A stretch of DNA of 64,000 nucleotides from Rhodovulum kholense (GCF_003053725.1 NZ_QAYC01000001.1:496001-560000); one strand, 5' to 3'. Counted from the stretch's first letter, positions 27,412-36,229 are shown. Notes: generated from the sequence alone by a model not told the origin. Translations and numbers: made by a program.

Positions 27412-28818
27412 ATGCAGAAAGCCCTGATCGGATCGAAACTACGCCAGCTGCGGCGCGATCATGGCCAGACCCAGGCCGAGATGGCGCGGCGGCTGAACAT
27501 AAGCCCGGCCTATGTCAACCTGCTGGAAAACAACCAGAGATCGTTGTCGGTCAAGGTGTTGATGGCGCTGGCCGAGGCCTATGGCATCGAGATCCGCGAA
27601 CTACTGAGCGACCGCAATGCCGGGCGTCTGGCCGATCTGCGCGCCGCCGTCTCGGACCCCGCCTTCGGGCGCGACCGGCCCGATCTGCAGGAGCTGCGCG
27701 GCGCGGTCGACCACGCCCCCCGGCTCGTCGATCTGTTCCTGCAACTCTACCGCAGCCACCGCACCGCAGTCGACCGGATCGCGCGGATCGGCGGCACCGG
27801 AACCGAGCCCCAGCTGCTGGTCACCTCGCCCGAAACCGCAGTGCATGACTTCTTTCGCGACAATCGTAACTATTTCGACGCGCTCGAAACCGCGGCCGAC
27901 AATGTGCGCGGCCAGTTCATCGGCGGCGCCGATGACATGTATGCCCAGCTCAAGCGCTATCTGCGGCTGAAGTTCGATATCGAGGTGCGGGTCGAGCCCA
28001 GCCACGACATGCCCGACGCGCTGCGGGTCTTCGACCGGCAGGCGGGTCAGGTGCGGCTGTCGCAGGCGCTCGACCATGCCAACCGGGTATTCCAGCTGGC
28101 CCATGTGCTGGCGCTGGCCGACATTCCCTATCTGCTTGATTCGATGATCGGCCAAAGCGGGATCGACACCGATCTGGCCGCCGCCCGCTGCCGGGTCGAG
28201 CTTGCCAACTACTTCGCGGCCGCCCTGCTGATGCCCTATGACCCCTTCCTCGCCCTGGCCGAGGCCACGGGGTACGACGTCGACCGGCTGGGCGCGGCCT
28301 TCGGCACCTCGTTCGAGCAGGTCAGCCACCGCCTGACCACGCTTCAGCGCGACGGGGCGCGCGGCGTGGCCTTCTTCCTGATCCGGGTCGACAAGGCCGG
28401 CAATGTCACCAAGCGGGTCAACGCCACGCCGTTTGCCTTGGCCGAAAAGGGCGGGTCCTGCCCGGTCTGGAACGTGCATAACGCCTTTGCCACACCCGGC
28501 GTGATCCTGCCGCAGCTGGTGGAGATGCCCGATGGCAGCCAGTTCTTCACCCTCAGCCGCACCGTCAAGCGCCCGGTCTTCAGCCCGCATCTGCAGGACA
28601 ACCGGCTGGCCGTGGCGCTGGGTTGCGAGCGCGGCGAGGCGCACCGGATCGGCTATGCCCAGGCGGTCAACCTAGAGGCCGACGGGCCGGTCGCCCGGAT
28701 CGGCGTCAGCTGTCAGCTTTGCCCGCGCCAGGCCTGTTCGCAGCGGGCGCACCAGCCCTTGCACATGGATCTGCCGATGGATGCCGACCGGCGCGGCAAG
28801 ACCCGCTACGAAAGCTGA
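27412..28818 (+). CDS. Short-chain fatty acyl-type transcriptional regulator (ScfR/PccR family)
   Basis: A 468-residue DNA-binding protein. Residues 1-65 are an XRE-type helix-turn-helix (IGSKLRQLRRDHGQTQAEMARRLNISPAYVNLLENNQRSLS). Residues ~155-290 form the IrrE/ImmA-like middle domain, without the peptidase HExxH. The C-terminal third is the DUF2083 region with cysteines (GSCPVW, ALGCERG, SCQLCPRQACSQR). The family includes RamB, MccR and PccR, which sense short-chain acyl-CoA or related metabolites; PccR of Rhodobacter sphaeroides regulates propionyl-CoA carboxylation. Divergence from tctC suggests control of the uptake and activation operon. Confidence 0.85.
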   Translation: MQKALIGSKLRQLRRDHGQTQAEMARRLNISPAYVNLLENNQRSLSVKVLMALAEAYGIEIRELLSDRNAGRLADLRAAVSDPAFGRDRPDLQELRGAVDHAPRLVDLFLQLYRSHRTAVDRIARIGGTGTEPQLLVTSPETAVHDFFRDNRNYFDALETAADNVRGQFIGGADDMYAQLKRYLRLKFDIEVRVEPSHDMPDALRVFDRQAGQVRLSQALDHANRVFQLAHVLALADIPYLLDSMIGQSGIDTDLAAARCRVELANYFAAALLMPYDPFLALAEATGYDVDRLGAAFGTSFEQVSHRLTTLQRDGARGVAFFLIRVDKAGNVTKRVNATPFALAEKGGSCPVWNVHNAFATPGVILPQLVEMPDGSQFFTLSRTVKRPVFSPHLQDNRLAVALGCERGEAHRIGYAQAVNLEADGPVARIGVSCQLCPRQACSQRAHQPLHMDLPMDADRRGKTRYES

Positions 28819-28821
28819 GCG

Positions 28822-29538
28822 TCAGCGGCGCGGCGCCGGGCTGGCGCCGGGAAAGGGCAGCGGGCCGGTCATCGGGGCCATCGGGCCAAAGCCCGCAGCC
28901 TTGCGCGGTCCGACCGCGTCCCGGCGCGTCAGCGCACCGGCGATCAGGCTCAGGTCGACCCAGGGACCGGCGATCTGGCTGTAGCGCAGGTCGTCATGGA
29001 CCCGGTCGCAGAACCGCCCGCCGGGCCGCGCATCGGCAAGCCCGATCAGCCCCGGGCGCATCGCCAGATAGACGCTGCGCGCCAGACCGTAGCGCGCCAA
29101 TTCGGCGCGCGTGGCCGGGCGCGGACCCACAAGGCTCATGTCGCCGCGCAGCACGGTCCAGAGCATCGGAAGACCGGCCAGCCCCAGCCGCCGCACCCAG
29201 ATGCCGACCCGGCCCGCCGCGGGTTCGGCTCCGGTATTGCCAAGCCGTGCCCAAAGGTCCCCCTGCCGCGACCGCACCGCCCGGATCGGGCGGGCGGTGT
29301 GGAAGACAAGGCAGGAGATCGGCGCGCCGCCCCGGCCGATCCGGATCCGCCGGGCGAAGCCCTGCCCCGTCTCGACCCGAAGCAGAAGCCAGATCGCGCC
29401 GATCACGGGCGCACAGAGGATCAGCAGCGCCGCCGACAGGACGATATCCAGCAGACGCTTGCCCGCATAGCCGCCCGGACGCGGCTCCGGCGCCGCGCCC
29501 ATCGGCACGGCAAAGACCTGCAGGACACCCGTGTCCAT
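28822..29538 (-). CDS. Bacterial sugar transferase (ExoY/undecaprenyl-phosphate type), divergent
   Basis: A 238-residue membrane-bound phosphoglycosyl transferase-like protein, which in active members moves a sugar phosphate onto undecaprenyl phosphate to start exopolysaccharide synthesis. The membrane re-entrant helix is GKRLLDIVLSAALLILCAPVIGAIWLLL, and the conserved segment LWTVLRGDMSLVGPRPATRAEL is present. The usual strongly conserved RPGITGLWQVSGR region is altered to RPGLIGLADARPGG, and the catalytic Asp-Glu pair region is diverged, so activity is doubtful. It stands alone between the ScfR-type gene and the CIS locus. Confidence 0.7.
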   Translation of the reverse strand: MDTGVLQVFAVPMGAAPEPRPGGYAGKRLLDIVLSAALLILCAPVIGAIWLLLRVETGQGFARRIRIGRGGAPISCLVFHTARPIRAVRSRQGDLWARLGNTGAEPAAGRVGIWVRRLGLAGLPMLWTVLRGDMSLVGPRPATRAELARYGLARSVYLAMRPGLIGLADARPGGRFCDRVHDDLRYSQIAGPWVDLSLIAGALTRRDAVGPRKAAGFGPMAPMTGPLPFPGASPAPRR

Positions 29539-29704
29539 CCAACCCTCCTGCCCAACTCTTCCGCGAGGCGCGCGCGACAGGCGCCCCGGCTCAGGATCGG
29601 CGAAGAAGGGTCAACCATGGGTTAACAAAGCCTGCGGCATTCGCGACATAAATCGCCAATTTTCCGAAACTTATGCGGGTATCTTCATGCGACGCGCGAA
29701 GCGG

Positions 29705-30139
29705 TCAGGCTGCCACCGGCGTGCCGGTGACCAGCGTGCCCTCCTGGGCGTAGAACGGAAAGACGACGTTGTGGCGGGTATTGGTGCGCTCGACCTCGTA
29801 GTCGAGAAAGACGCTCATCCGCCCCTCGGCCCAGTTCTCGAAGCTGACCCGCACCTCGCGCAGCCTGATCCGCGCCTCGAAGAACAGGATCGCCCGCGAG
29901 ATGGCGGTCTCGACCGCGCGGGCGGTGGCCGCGGTCATCGGCTCGAACACCAGATCGTGGATGCGGCAGCCATAGGTCGGGTGCATCACCCGTTCGCCCG
30001 GCCGGGTCTCGAACAGGATGCGCAGGCTCTGCTCGATGTCCTCGACCGCCTCGACCATGCGCGCGCCGCCCTCGGCCGGATCGAAATCGGGCGGAAACGC
30101 CCAGCCCCGGCCCAGAAACCCCGGATCGCCCTTCTCCAT
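29705..30139 (-). CDS. CIS baseplate wedge protein, gp25/gpW-like (Afp9-type)
   Basis: A 144-residue protein of the GPW/gp25 family, part of the inner baseplate ring that links the spike hub to the sheath. The middle reads ARMVEAVEDIEQSLRILFETRPGERVMHPTYGCRIHDLVFEP, which contains the family's conserved EDI..SL.ILL.T..GER...P.YG pattern, followed by AISRAILFFEARIRLREVRV. Size fits Afp9/Pvc9. It is the last gene of the leftward CIS arm, 4 bp after PAAR. Confidence 0.88.
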   Translation of the reverse strand: MEKGDPGFLGRGWAFPPDFDPAEGGARMVEAVEDIEQSLRILFETRPGERVMHPTYGCRIHDLVFEPMTAATARAVETAISRAILFFEARIRLREVRVSFENWAEGRMSVFLDYEVERTNTRHNVVFPFYAQEGTLVTGTPVAA

Positions 30140-30143
30140 CGCC

Positions 30144-30434
30144 TCAGCCTCCGATCATCACGGTGGCCAGCCCCAGCACGATCGAGCCGCCATGCGAGGT
30201 CGTGTCGCCCATCCGCGCCGCGGGCATGCCGCCGATCATCACCGTGGCCGACCCCTTGACGATGCTGTCGGGCGGCCCGACGCAGACGCAGCTGTCGCCC
30301 ACCACCGCCGCCGGAAGCCCGCCGATCAGGACCGTCGCCTCGCCCGGCCCCGAGATCGGTCCGCCCACATGGGGCACAACGCCCGTCGTCATCGGGCAGA
30401 CATGCATGTCGGTCAGTCGCGCGGCAGGCGGCAT
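30144..30434 (-). CDS. PAAR-domain spike tip protein (Afp10-type)
   Basis: A 96-residue PAAR protein, expected to form the sharpened tip on the spike trimer. The motifs are PPAARLTDMHVCPM at the start, GEATVLIGGLPAAVVGDSC and GSATVMIGGMPAARMGDTTSHGG, with the His and Cys residues that bind the tip metal. No extra toxin domain is attached. It lies 10 bp after the VgrG-like gene and 4 bp before the gp25-like gene. Confidence 0.9.
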   Translation of the reverse strand: MPPAARLTDMHVCPMTTGVVPHVGGPISGPGEATVLIGGLPAAVVGDSCVCVGPPDSIVKGSATVMIGGMPAARMGDTTSHGGSIVLGLATVMIGG

Positions 30435-30444
30435 CGGTGTCTCC

Positions 30445-32229
30445 TCAGTTGATCATCACCATGGCGCCCTTGACGGTGGTCTGTCCACCGGCGCTGAGCT
30501 CGGCCGAGGTGCCGCCCTTGGCGGTCAGCCCCATATCGCCGCTGAGCGAGACGTTGGTGCCGCTGGCAGTCACGTCGCCGCCCGACGAGCTGATGGTGAT
30601 GTTGCCCTCGGCGGTCAGATCGAGCGTGCCCTTGCTGGACACCGTCACGCCCGAGCTTTCCATCTTGATCGTGTTGCCGGTGCTGTCGGTGACGGTAACC
30701 GAGGTGTCATCGTCGCTCAGCACGATACTGTGGCCGCCCGGGGTCTTGGCGGTCAGCACGGTCTTGTCGTCGTCGAAGCTGATCTCGAGGCCCGAGCGCG
30801 TGGTCAGCGCCTTGATCTCGTTCTCGTCGGTGGCCTCGCGGGTGCGCGCGAGCTTGCCGCCATGGAGCGAGCCCAGGATCACCGGCGCCGCCGGATCGTC
30901 GGCGAAAAAGCCCAGGACGACTTCGTCGCCCACCTCGGGCAGGAACTGGATGCCCGCCCCGTTTGACCCGTAGGGCTGGGCATAGCGCGCCCAGATCTCG
31001 ACCGGCGGATCGCCCGACAGCGGCAGGCTGACCTTGATCATCGCGGCGTCGGACAGGGGGTTTTCGCTGCTGCTGTCGGTCAGGGCCACCACCGTCGCGG
31101 GCTGCAGCCCCGGCACCGGGGCCACGAGCCCGCCCGCCGCAGCGCCCCCCGGCCCGATCCCGTCCGACCGCCAGCCCTGCGGCAGGCCCAGCCGGGCGGT
31201 GGTGGTCCAGTGCCCGTCGCCCAGCTCGTGGGTGATGCCCGCGACATAGGCGGTGCCGCCCATGCGCTCGCCCACGCCCTTGATCTCGATCGTGTCGCCG
31301 GGCTTGGCCGAGGCCGAGCCGGGATAGCTGCACCGCCCCTGCAGCGACGCCAGCGACACCCGCGCGGCGCGCGCCTTGGCGACCGAGGTCAGCGAGACCT
31401 GCCCCTCGGCATAGGAGGCGGTCTGCGACCGGGTGCGGTCCCCGGTCACGCCGGTCAGATCCGAAAGCGCGCTCGACCCCCAGGAGCCCGCCGCCGCGGC
31501 ATCCGAGGTCTGGACCGTCGCGGTCTGCTGGGCCGGGTCCCAGCCCGTCACCGAAACCGTCTTTTCCAGCCCCACCGTGTCGAGCCGGGCGTCGAAATCG
31601 AGCACATCATCGCCCAGCGTCAGCGTCAGCTTGGCCGCGGCCGACGGATCGGGCGCGGCCGCGGTGATCTTGCCCGCATCGACCGCCAGCACCTGCCCGT
31701 TGCGGTCGGCCAGAAGCCTGAGGAAGTCCCAGTCCGGGCAGTCATGCTGCACCAGATCGGCCTCGGGGCCGTCGGTCGCGGCGATGTCGGCGGTCAGCCC
31801 TGCGGCCTGAACCAGCGCCGACATGGCATCGCTGTCCTTGGTCTTGGACCAGACCGCCGTGCGGCAGAGGCCGGTCATCTTCACCGCCTTGTCGCGGCAG
31901 GAAAGTTCAAGCTGGCCGCCGCTGCCGCTGCGGATCCGAAGCCGCAGGCCGGTGACGATGCCTGTGAACAGCGTCTGCGCCGTGTTGGACCCGAACTGGG
32001 CGGAAATCTCGATCTCGCTTCCGGGCTTGGCGGTATCGGCATCGGTCAGCGGAAATTCCTGTTCGGCGACCGACCCGTCGGCCAGCGTGACCACCGCCTC
32101 GGGCACGCGGTTCAGCTCGGTCTCGACCCGGATCGAGACGATGCCGACCGTATCGGCCAGCGCCGAGCCGTTCAGCTTGACGGTGACGCCCAGCGGGCCA
32201 TCGGAACCGGAGACGGGGCTTTCGGCCAT
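30445..32229 (-). CDS. VgrG-like spike/hub protein (Afp8-type)
   Basis: A 594-residue protein that should trimerise to form the central hub and spike. Residues ~10-350 correspond to the gp27-like hub (ETELNRVPEAVVTLADG and SCRDKAVKMTGLCRTAVWSK). Residues ~375-470 are the gp5-like OB fold with PEVGDEVVLGFFADDPAAPVILGSLHGG, a very well conserved VgrG signature. The end is a repetitive beta-helix (TKTPGGHSIVLSDDDTSVT type repeats). No enzymatic extension is attached. It is followed by PAAR in the same operon, as in Afp and PVC clusters. Confidence 0.9.
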   Translation of the reverse strand: MAESPVSGSDGPLGVTVKLNGSALADTVGIVSIRVETELNRVPEAVVTLADGSVAEQEFPLTDADTAKPGSEIEISAQFGSNTAQTLFTGIVTGLRLRIRSGSGGQLELSCRDKAVKMTGLCRTAVWSKTKDSDAMSALVQAAGLTADIAATDGPEADLVQHDCPDWDFLRLLADRNGQVLAVDAGKITAAAPDPSAAAKLTLTLGDDVLDFDARLDTVGLEKTVSVTGWDPAQQTATVQTSDAAAAGSWGSSALSDLTGVTGDRTRSQTASYAEGQVSLTSVAKARAARVSLASLQGRCSYPGSASAKPGDTIEIKGVGERMGGTAYVAGITHELGDGHWTTTARLGLPQGWRSDGIGPGGAAAGGLVAPVPGLQPATVVALTDSSSENPLSDAAMIKVSLPLSGDPPVEIWARYAQPYGSNGAGIQFLPEVGDEVVLGFFADDPAAPVILGSLHGGKLARTREATDENEIKALTTRSGLEISFDDDKTVLTAKTPGGHSIVLSDDDTSVTVTDSTGNTIKMESSGVTVSSKGTLDLTAEGNITISSSGGDVTASGTNVSLSGDMGLTAKGGTSAELSAGGQTTVKGAMVMIN

Positions 32230-32232
32230 GGC

Positions 32233-32913
32233 TCAGCGGATCGGCGGGAAATGCAGCAGCATGCCGGGCGCCAGGTCGCGGAAATCGTCCAGGTCGTTGG
32301 CCCGGGCAATTTCCAGATACCGCGTGACGTCCTTGTAGACCCGCTGGCACATCAGGGGCAGCGTATCGCCCTCGCGGACCTGCAGCACATGGGTCATGTC
32401 CGGCGACTTGTCGTTGCTCTCCTTGGCCTCCTTCTCTTCGGTGATGGCCTCGATGAAACTCAGCTCGACGGTGGCGCGCAGCGGCGTGCCATCGGCCTGA
32501 AACAGGGTGTAATCGACGTCGAGCCCGGTCAGCCGGCCCTGGAAATCCGACAACCCGCCACCCCACTCGACCTCGACCGGGTTCGGCTGGTGGTCGTCGC
32601 CGTCATAGCTGTAGGCGATGCTGCGCAGCTTCTCGATCTGGGCCGAGACGGTCGTGTTTGCGGCATCGGGCACCACGCCGGTGCCGTCGAGCGTCAGCGT
32701 CAGGGTCAGCTGTTCGGGTTCCGAGCGGTCGAACTTGGGCACCGGCTTCGACTTGCCGATGGCGCTGTCGCGCTCGATGCCCGAAAACCGGGTCTTGTAT
32801 TTGCGCTTGAACCGCGCCGGGTTGATGGTGGCGGTGAAGATGTTCGCATCGCCCGACATCTTCACGATGTCGCCGCCCTGGATCTCGCAACGGGTGATCT
32901 TGAGCTTGGTCAC
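32233..32913 (-). CDS. CIS baseplate/tube-initiator protein with LysM domain (Afp7-type)
   Basis: A 226-residue protein. The N-terminal two thirds contain FTATINPARFKRKYKTRFSG and LTLTLTLDGTGVVP, the pattern of CIS tube-initiator/baseplate proteins. The last ~55 residues are a LysM domain (HVLQVREGDTLPLMCQRVYKDVTRYLEIARANDLDDFRDLAPGMLLHFP). In Afp and PVC this protein joins the tube to the baseplate; the LysM domain acts as a structural module and does not prove cell-wall binding. It overlaps the DUF5908 gene by 4 bp and lies 3 bp before the VgrG-like gene. Confidence 0.88.
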   Translation of the reverse strand: MTKLKITRCEIQGGDIVKMSGDANIFTATINPARFKRKYKTRFSGIERDSAIGKSKPVPKFDRSEPEQLTLTLTLDGTGVVPDAANTTVSAQIEKLRSIAYSYDGDDHQPNPVEVEWGGGLSDFQGRLTGLDVDYTLFQADGTPLRATVELSFIEAITEEKEAKESNDKSPDMTHVLQVREGDTLPLMCQRVYKDVTRYLEIARANDLDDFRDLAPGMLLHFPPIR

Positions 32914-33092
32914 GACCGTCCCTCGCGCAGCCGCCGCTCGGCCGCCTCGACGGCACGGGCGATCTCGTCCTCAAGGTCGCGCCGCAGATCGGCCAGCCGT
33001 TCTGCGAATTCCTCGGGGCCGACCGCCTCGGTCGTCTGCGCCGGGCGCCCGAACGAGCCCTTCACCACCAGACTGCCGATCTCGATCGTCAT
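32910..33092 (-). CDS. Small DUF5908-like CIS protein (Afp6-type)
   Basis: A 60-residue protein with MTIEIGSLVVKGSF at the start and a charged helical end (LADLRRDLEDEIARAVEAAERRL). Size, the IEIGSLVVKG motif and position between tube and LysM genes match the small DUF5908 proteins of CIS clusters. Its role is structural or assembly-related; no enzymatic motif. It lies 1 bp after the second tube gene and overlaps the next gene by 4 bp. Confidence 0.75.
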   Translation of the reverse strand: MTIEIGSLVVKGSFGRPAQTTEAVGPEEFAERLADLRRDLEDEIARAVEAAERRLREGRS

Positions 33093-33093
33093 C

Positions 33094-33549
33094 TCACAGC
33101 TTCCTTTCGAGCGTCAGATAGGCCAGCTCGACCGTCTCCAGCGCCAGTTCGTTCTTCATCGCGTCGAACCCCGCCACCGTCCACTTGACCGGGAAGGCGT
33201 TGCCGACCGACCAGGTCGCGACCGGATTGGCCTCTTCGTCCAAGAGCGACACGACCAGATCCTTGGGCACGATCGCGGTGCCGAACCCGCCTTCGAGACA
33301 GGACTTGCACCAGGTGACCAGACCGCTCGACGTGCCGGTCAGGGCCCGTTTCAGCGTCAGGTTCGCATGCGTGACCTTTTCCGGCAACTGGTGCTGGAAC
33401 CGGTTCTCGCCACCTTCCTGCAAGGGGGTGGTCTCGATCCGTGTCTCGAGACCGCCCACCTCCTGAAAGGCGGTGTCGTCCACCTTCGGCGCGCTTCCCG
33501 TGAAGCTCACCGAAAAGTGGAACGCGACCGGAGGCGCGAAATCCTCCAT
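33094..33549 (-). CDS. CIS inner tube protein 2 (Afp5-type)
   Basis: A 151-residue tube protein of the T4 gp19-like family. It begins with PPVAFHFSVSFTG and FQEVGGLETRIETTPLQEGGENRF, continues with LPEKVTHANLTLKRALT and ends with WSVGNAFPVKWTVAGFDAMKNELALETVELAY. The family motifs are close to those of the neighbouring tube gene, but identity is modest. CIS clusters usually carry two or more tube variants, the minor one sitting at the baseplate end. It is 4 bp after the main tube gene. Confidence 0.88.
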   Translation of the reverse strand: MEDFAPPVAFHFSVSFTGSAPKVDDTAFQEVGGLETRIETTPLQEGGENRFQHQLPEKVTHANLTLKRALTGTSSGLVTWCKSCLEGGFGTAIVPKDLVVSLLDEEANPVATWSVGNAFPVKWTVAGFDAMKNELALETVELAYLTLERKL

Positions 33550-33553
33550 CGCC

Positions 33554-34012
33554 TCAGCCGTTCTCGATCACGAAGCCTTCATGCGCGATCTCGATGGTCT
33601 CGACCGCGACCTCGTTGCCCTCGGCCTTCAGATCGGTCGAGGACACCTTGACCGGGAAGGCGTTCTGCACCTTCCAGACCATGGTCGGGTTGCCTTCCTC
33701 GTCCAGCAGCGAAATCGTCAGCGCCTTGCGCTTGATGATGTTCATCTTGATCTCGGCGAACCAGTCCCAGATCGCGTTGTCCTTGACGAAGACGCCCTTC
33801 TTCATGGTGATGTTCGAGGTCTTCAGAAGCCCCGGCATCTTGATCTTGGAAAACACCTTGCTGTTGCCCGCACGGTACTCGATGGCCTCGCTTTCCATGT
33901 CGAGCCCCGAGACCTCCTGGAAGGCCAGTTCGGTATCATCCCATTTCACCTGGAAATAGAACTTCGGAAGCGGCCATACCGTCTGCGACTGGGCGGAACC
34001 GTCATCTGCCAT
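33554..34012 (-). CDS. CIS inner tube protein 1 (Afp1-type)
   Basis: A 152-residue tube protein that should stack as hexamers to form the conduit. Motifs: LPKFYFQVKWDDTELAFQEVSGLDMESEAIEYRAG, then KVFSKIKMPGLLKTSNITMKKGVF and WKVQNAFPVKVSSTDLKAEGNEVAVETIEIAHEGF. The gp19-like family assignment is firm. It lies 20 bp after the sheath gene and before the second tube gene, the standard order. Confidence 0.92.
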   Translation of the reverse strand: MADDGSAQSQTVWPLPKFYFQVKWDDTELAFQEVSGLDMESEAIEYRAGNSKVFSKIKMPGLLKTSNITMKKGVFVKDNAIWDWFAEIKMNIIKRKALTISLLDEEGNPTMVWKVQNAFPVKVSSTDLKAEGNEVAVETIEIAHEGFVIENG

Positions 34013-34032
34013 GGGTCATACCCTCCTCAGGC

Positions 34033-36216
34033 TCAGGATTTCTGCATCTGTTGCTGGAACGTGATCTCGATGAATTCCGCGGGGCGGGTGACGGCGACCA
34101 GCACCGTGATCCGCAGAATGCCTTCGAGGATGTCTTCGGGCGTCATCGTCTCGCCCAGGCCCACGAAGACGCTGAACGCGTCGGTCGGCACCGCGCCCGC
34201 AAGCCCGCCCGCCTTCCAGACCGAGGTCAGGAAGTTCTCGATCATCGACCGCATCGTGACCCAGGTATTGGCGGTGTTGGGCTCGAACACATAGGCCTTC
34301 GACGCCAGCCGGATCGATTCCTCGATCATGATCATCGTCCGGCGCACGTTGATGTAGCGCCAATCAAGGCTGTTGCCGTCCAGCGTCCGCGCCCCCCAGA
34401 CCAGCGTGCCCTCGCCCACGAAGGGCCGGATCGCGTTGATCGACTTGCCGGTGGTCGAGACGTTGAGGTTTTCCTGTTCCTCGTGGTTGATGTTGACCCG
34501 GGGCGCCACGACCGAATTGAGCGACACGTTGGCGGGCGCCTTCCAGACACCGCGCGCATTGTCGACCATGGTGTAGATCCCCGCCATCGCGGCGGCGGGC
34601 GGCATCGCGTTCTCGCGCCTGGCGATGGCGTCCATCATCGTGACATACAGCGGCACCAGCGCGCGCAGGGTCTTGTCGATGGCGGCGGGCGTCGGGGTTT
34701 CCTGGCGCACCGGCGTGGTGCCGTCGACCAGCACCCGGATCTCGCGGGTCGCGAGCGGCGCGTCGTCCTTGAAGATGGTGTATTTCACCTTGGCCTCGGG
34801 CCCGGCGAAGGCCGGATCGGGGGTGAAGGTCACCGTGCCCGCATCGGCTTTCCAGGTGCCGACCCCGTCCAGCGCCTTGGTCTTGCCGTCGCTGCTGGTG
34901 GCCTCGACCAGAACGACCGAGTCCGCGTCGCCCTCGGGATTGTCGGCGGCCACATCGACCGAAACCGCGGTCTCGGCCTCGATATCGGCTTTGGCCAGCA
35001 CGCCGCCCACCACCTCGACCTTCAGCGTGATGGTGTCGGTCGAGATCCCGAGCTCGTCGGTCACGGTCATCTCGAACTTGCCCTCGGGCGTGGCGTCGTC
35101 ATGCTTGAAGCTGACCTTGCCCTCGGACACGTCTTCCTGGGTGAAGGTCTTGATCTCGCTGTCGTCCTCGGTCTTGACGAAGCTGCCCGCCAGGGTGCCG
35201 GGCTTCTTGGCCAGGGCGTAGGTCAGCCCGGCCTTGTCGCTTTCGTCATCCTCGGCCTTCAGGTCCTGCTCGGTGATCGCGACCTTGCCGCCCTTGGTCA
35301 CCGAAATGGTGAAATCGCCGGTCACGGTCGGCGCGCTGATCCGGTCGATCTCGGGCGCGAGGTCGGGATTGCGCTTCACCGACTGCTTGAGCAGCGCCAT
35401 CATCTTGGGATGGCTCGCGGGCTCGATGTTCTGGAAGCTGAAGTCGCGCGACTGGAATATCGAGGTGTCGAGCCAGGGGAAATAGGCCGCCCCGAAATCG
35501 AGGTTGTTGATGCCCACATCGTTGCGGAAGGTCGCGACCGGATTGCCCAGCGGGTCCTTCTGGCCAAGATGCCCGCCGAAGATATCAAGGATGGCAAAGC
35601 GGTTCTTCATGTCGTTGCCGCAATGCTTCAGCATCGCCTGCTGGACCTTGACGCAGTTCTGCCGCACCAGCCGCGTCGCCTCGGGGATCACCAGCATGGT
35701 GGGCTCGGGCTCGTTCTTGAGGCTGTCGATGGCGGTCAGCATCTTCTCGGCGTCGATCACGTTGTCGACCAGCTGGCCCTGGTCGTCCCGGACCTTGTAG
35801 GCCCCGATCGAGATCACGTAGCAGGGCCCGCCGCCGTTCTGGAAAAAGAGCCGCATCGCGCCGTAAAGCGAAAAGGCCGGGTTCTTCTGCTTAAGCTCGA
35901 ATTTCTTCTCGCCCAGCGGGAAGACCGCGCGCGGCAACGGGTCCTTCATCGCCGCGCCATCGGCCGACAGCGGCGAGACGCCCGAGGCGACCTCGAAATC
36001 GACGATCTCGAAGACCGGGTCGGGGGCGCCCCCGTAATACTGCACGAATTCCGAGAAGGAGGTGATCCGCCAGGGCGTCATGTCCAGCGACACGGTGCCG
36101 TTGACGGCCCGTTCGGTGTAGCCGATGAAGGCCGGCACTGCGGTGGCCACCTGGACCACCGAGTTTGGAAAGGCGCTTTTCTCGACGATGTAAACGCCGG
36201 GGGTCTTCATGGCCAT
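34033..36216 (-). CDS. CIS contractile sheath protein with inserted Ig/CSPG-like domains (Afp2-type)
   Basis: A 727-residue sheath protein. Residues 1-290 contain the typical start MAMKTPGVYIVEKSAFPNSVVQVATAVPAFIGYT and the GGGPCYVISIG segment; residues ~510-727 hold the conserved C-terminal handshake part (VWGARTLDGNSLDWRYINVRRTMIMIEESI and FVFEP-like, ending ILRITVLVAVTRPAEFIEITFQQQ). Between them, residues ~295-500 are foreign to the core sheath: one domain with the CSPG-repeat pattern (LTYALAKKPGTLAGSF, then FTQEDVSEGKVSFKH) and one Ig-like domain (WKADAGTVTFTPDPAFAGPEAKVKYT). Both would face outwards. Sheaths of about 350-480 residues are usual, so this one is large. Confidence 0.92.
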   Translation of the reverse strand: MAMKTPGVYIVEKSAFPNSVVQVATAVPAFIGYTERAVNGTVSLDMTPWRITSFSEFVQYYGGAPDPVFEIVDFEVASGVSPLSADGAAMKDPLPRAVFPLGEKKFELKQKNPAFSLYGAMRLFFQNGGGPCYVISIGAYKVRDDQGQLVDNVIDAEKMLTAIDSLKNEPEPTMLVIPEATRLVRQNCVKVQQAMLKHCGNDMKNRFAILDIFGGHLGQKDPLGNPVATFRNDVGINNLDFGAAYFPWLDTSIFQSRDFSFQNIEPASHPKMMALLKQSVKRNPDLAPEIDRISAPTVTGDFTISVTKGGKVAITEQDLKAEDDESDKAGLTYALAKKPGTLAGSFVKTEDDSEIKTFTQEDVSEGKVSFKHDDATPEGKFEMTVTDELGISTDTITLKVEVVGGVLAKADIEAETAVSVDVAADNPEGDADSVVLVEATSSDGKTKALDGVGTWKADAGTVTFTPDPAFAGPEAKVKYTIFKDDAPLATREIRVLVDGTTPVRQETPTPAAIDKTLRALVPLYVTMMDAIARRENAMPPAAAMAGIYTMVDNARGVWKAPANVSLNSVVAPRVNINHEEQENLNVSTTGKSINAIRPFVGEGTLVWGARTLDGNSLDWRYINVRRTMIMIEESIRLASKAYVFEPNTANTWVTMRSMIENFLTSVWKAGGLAGAVPTDAFSVFVGLGETMTPEDILEGILRITVLVAVTRPAEFIEITFQQQMQKS

Positions 36217-36229
36217 GGGGGCGTCTCCT

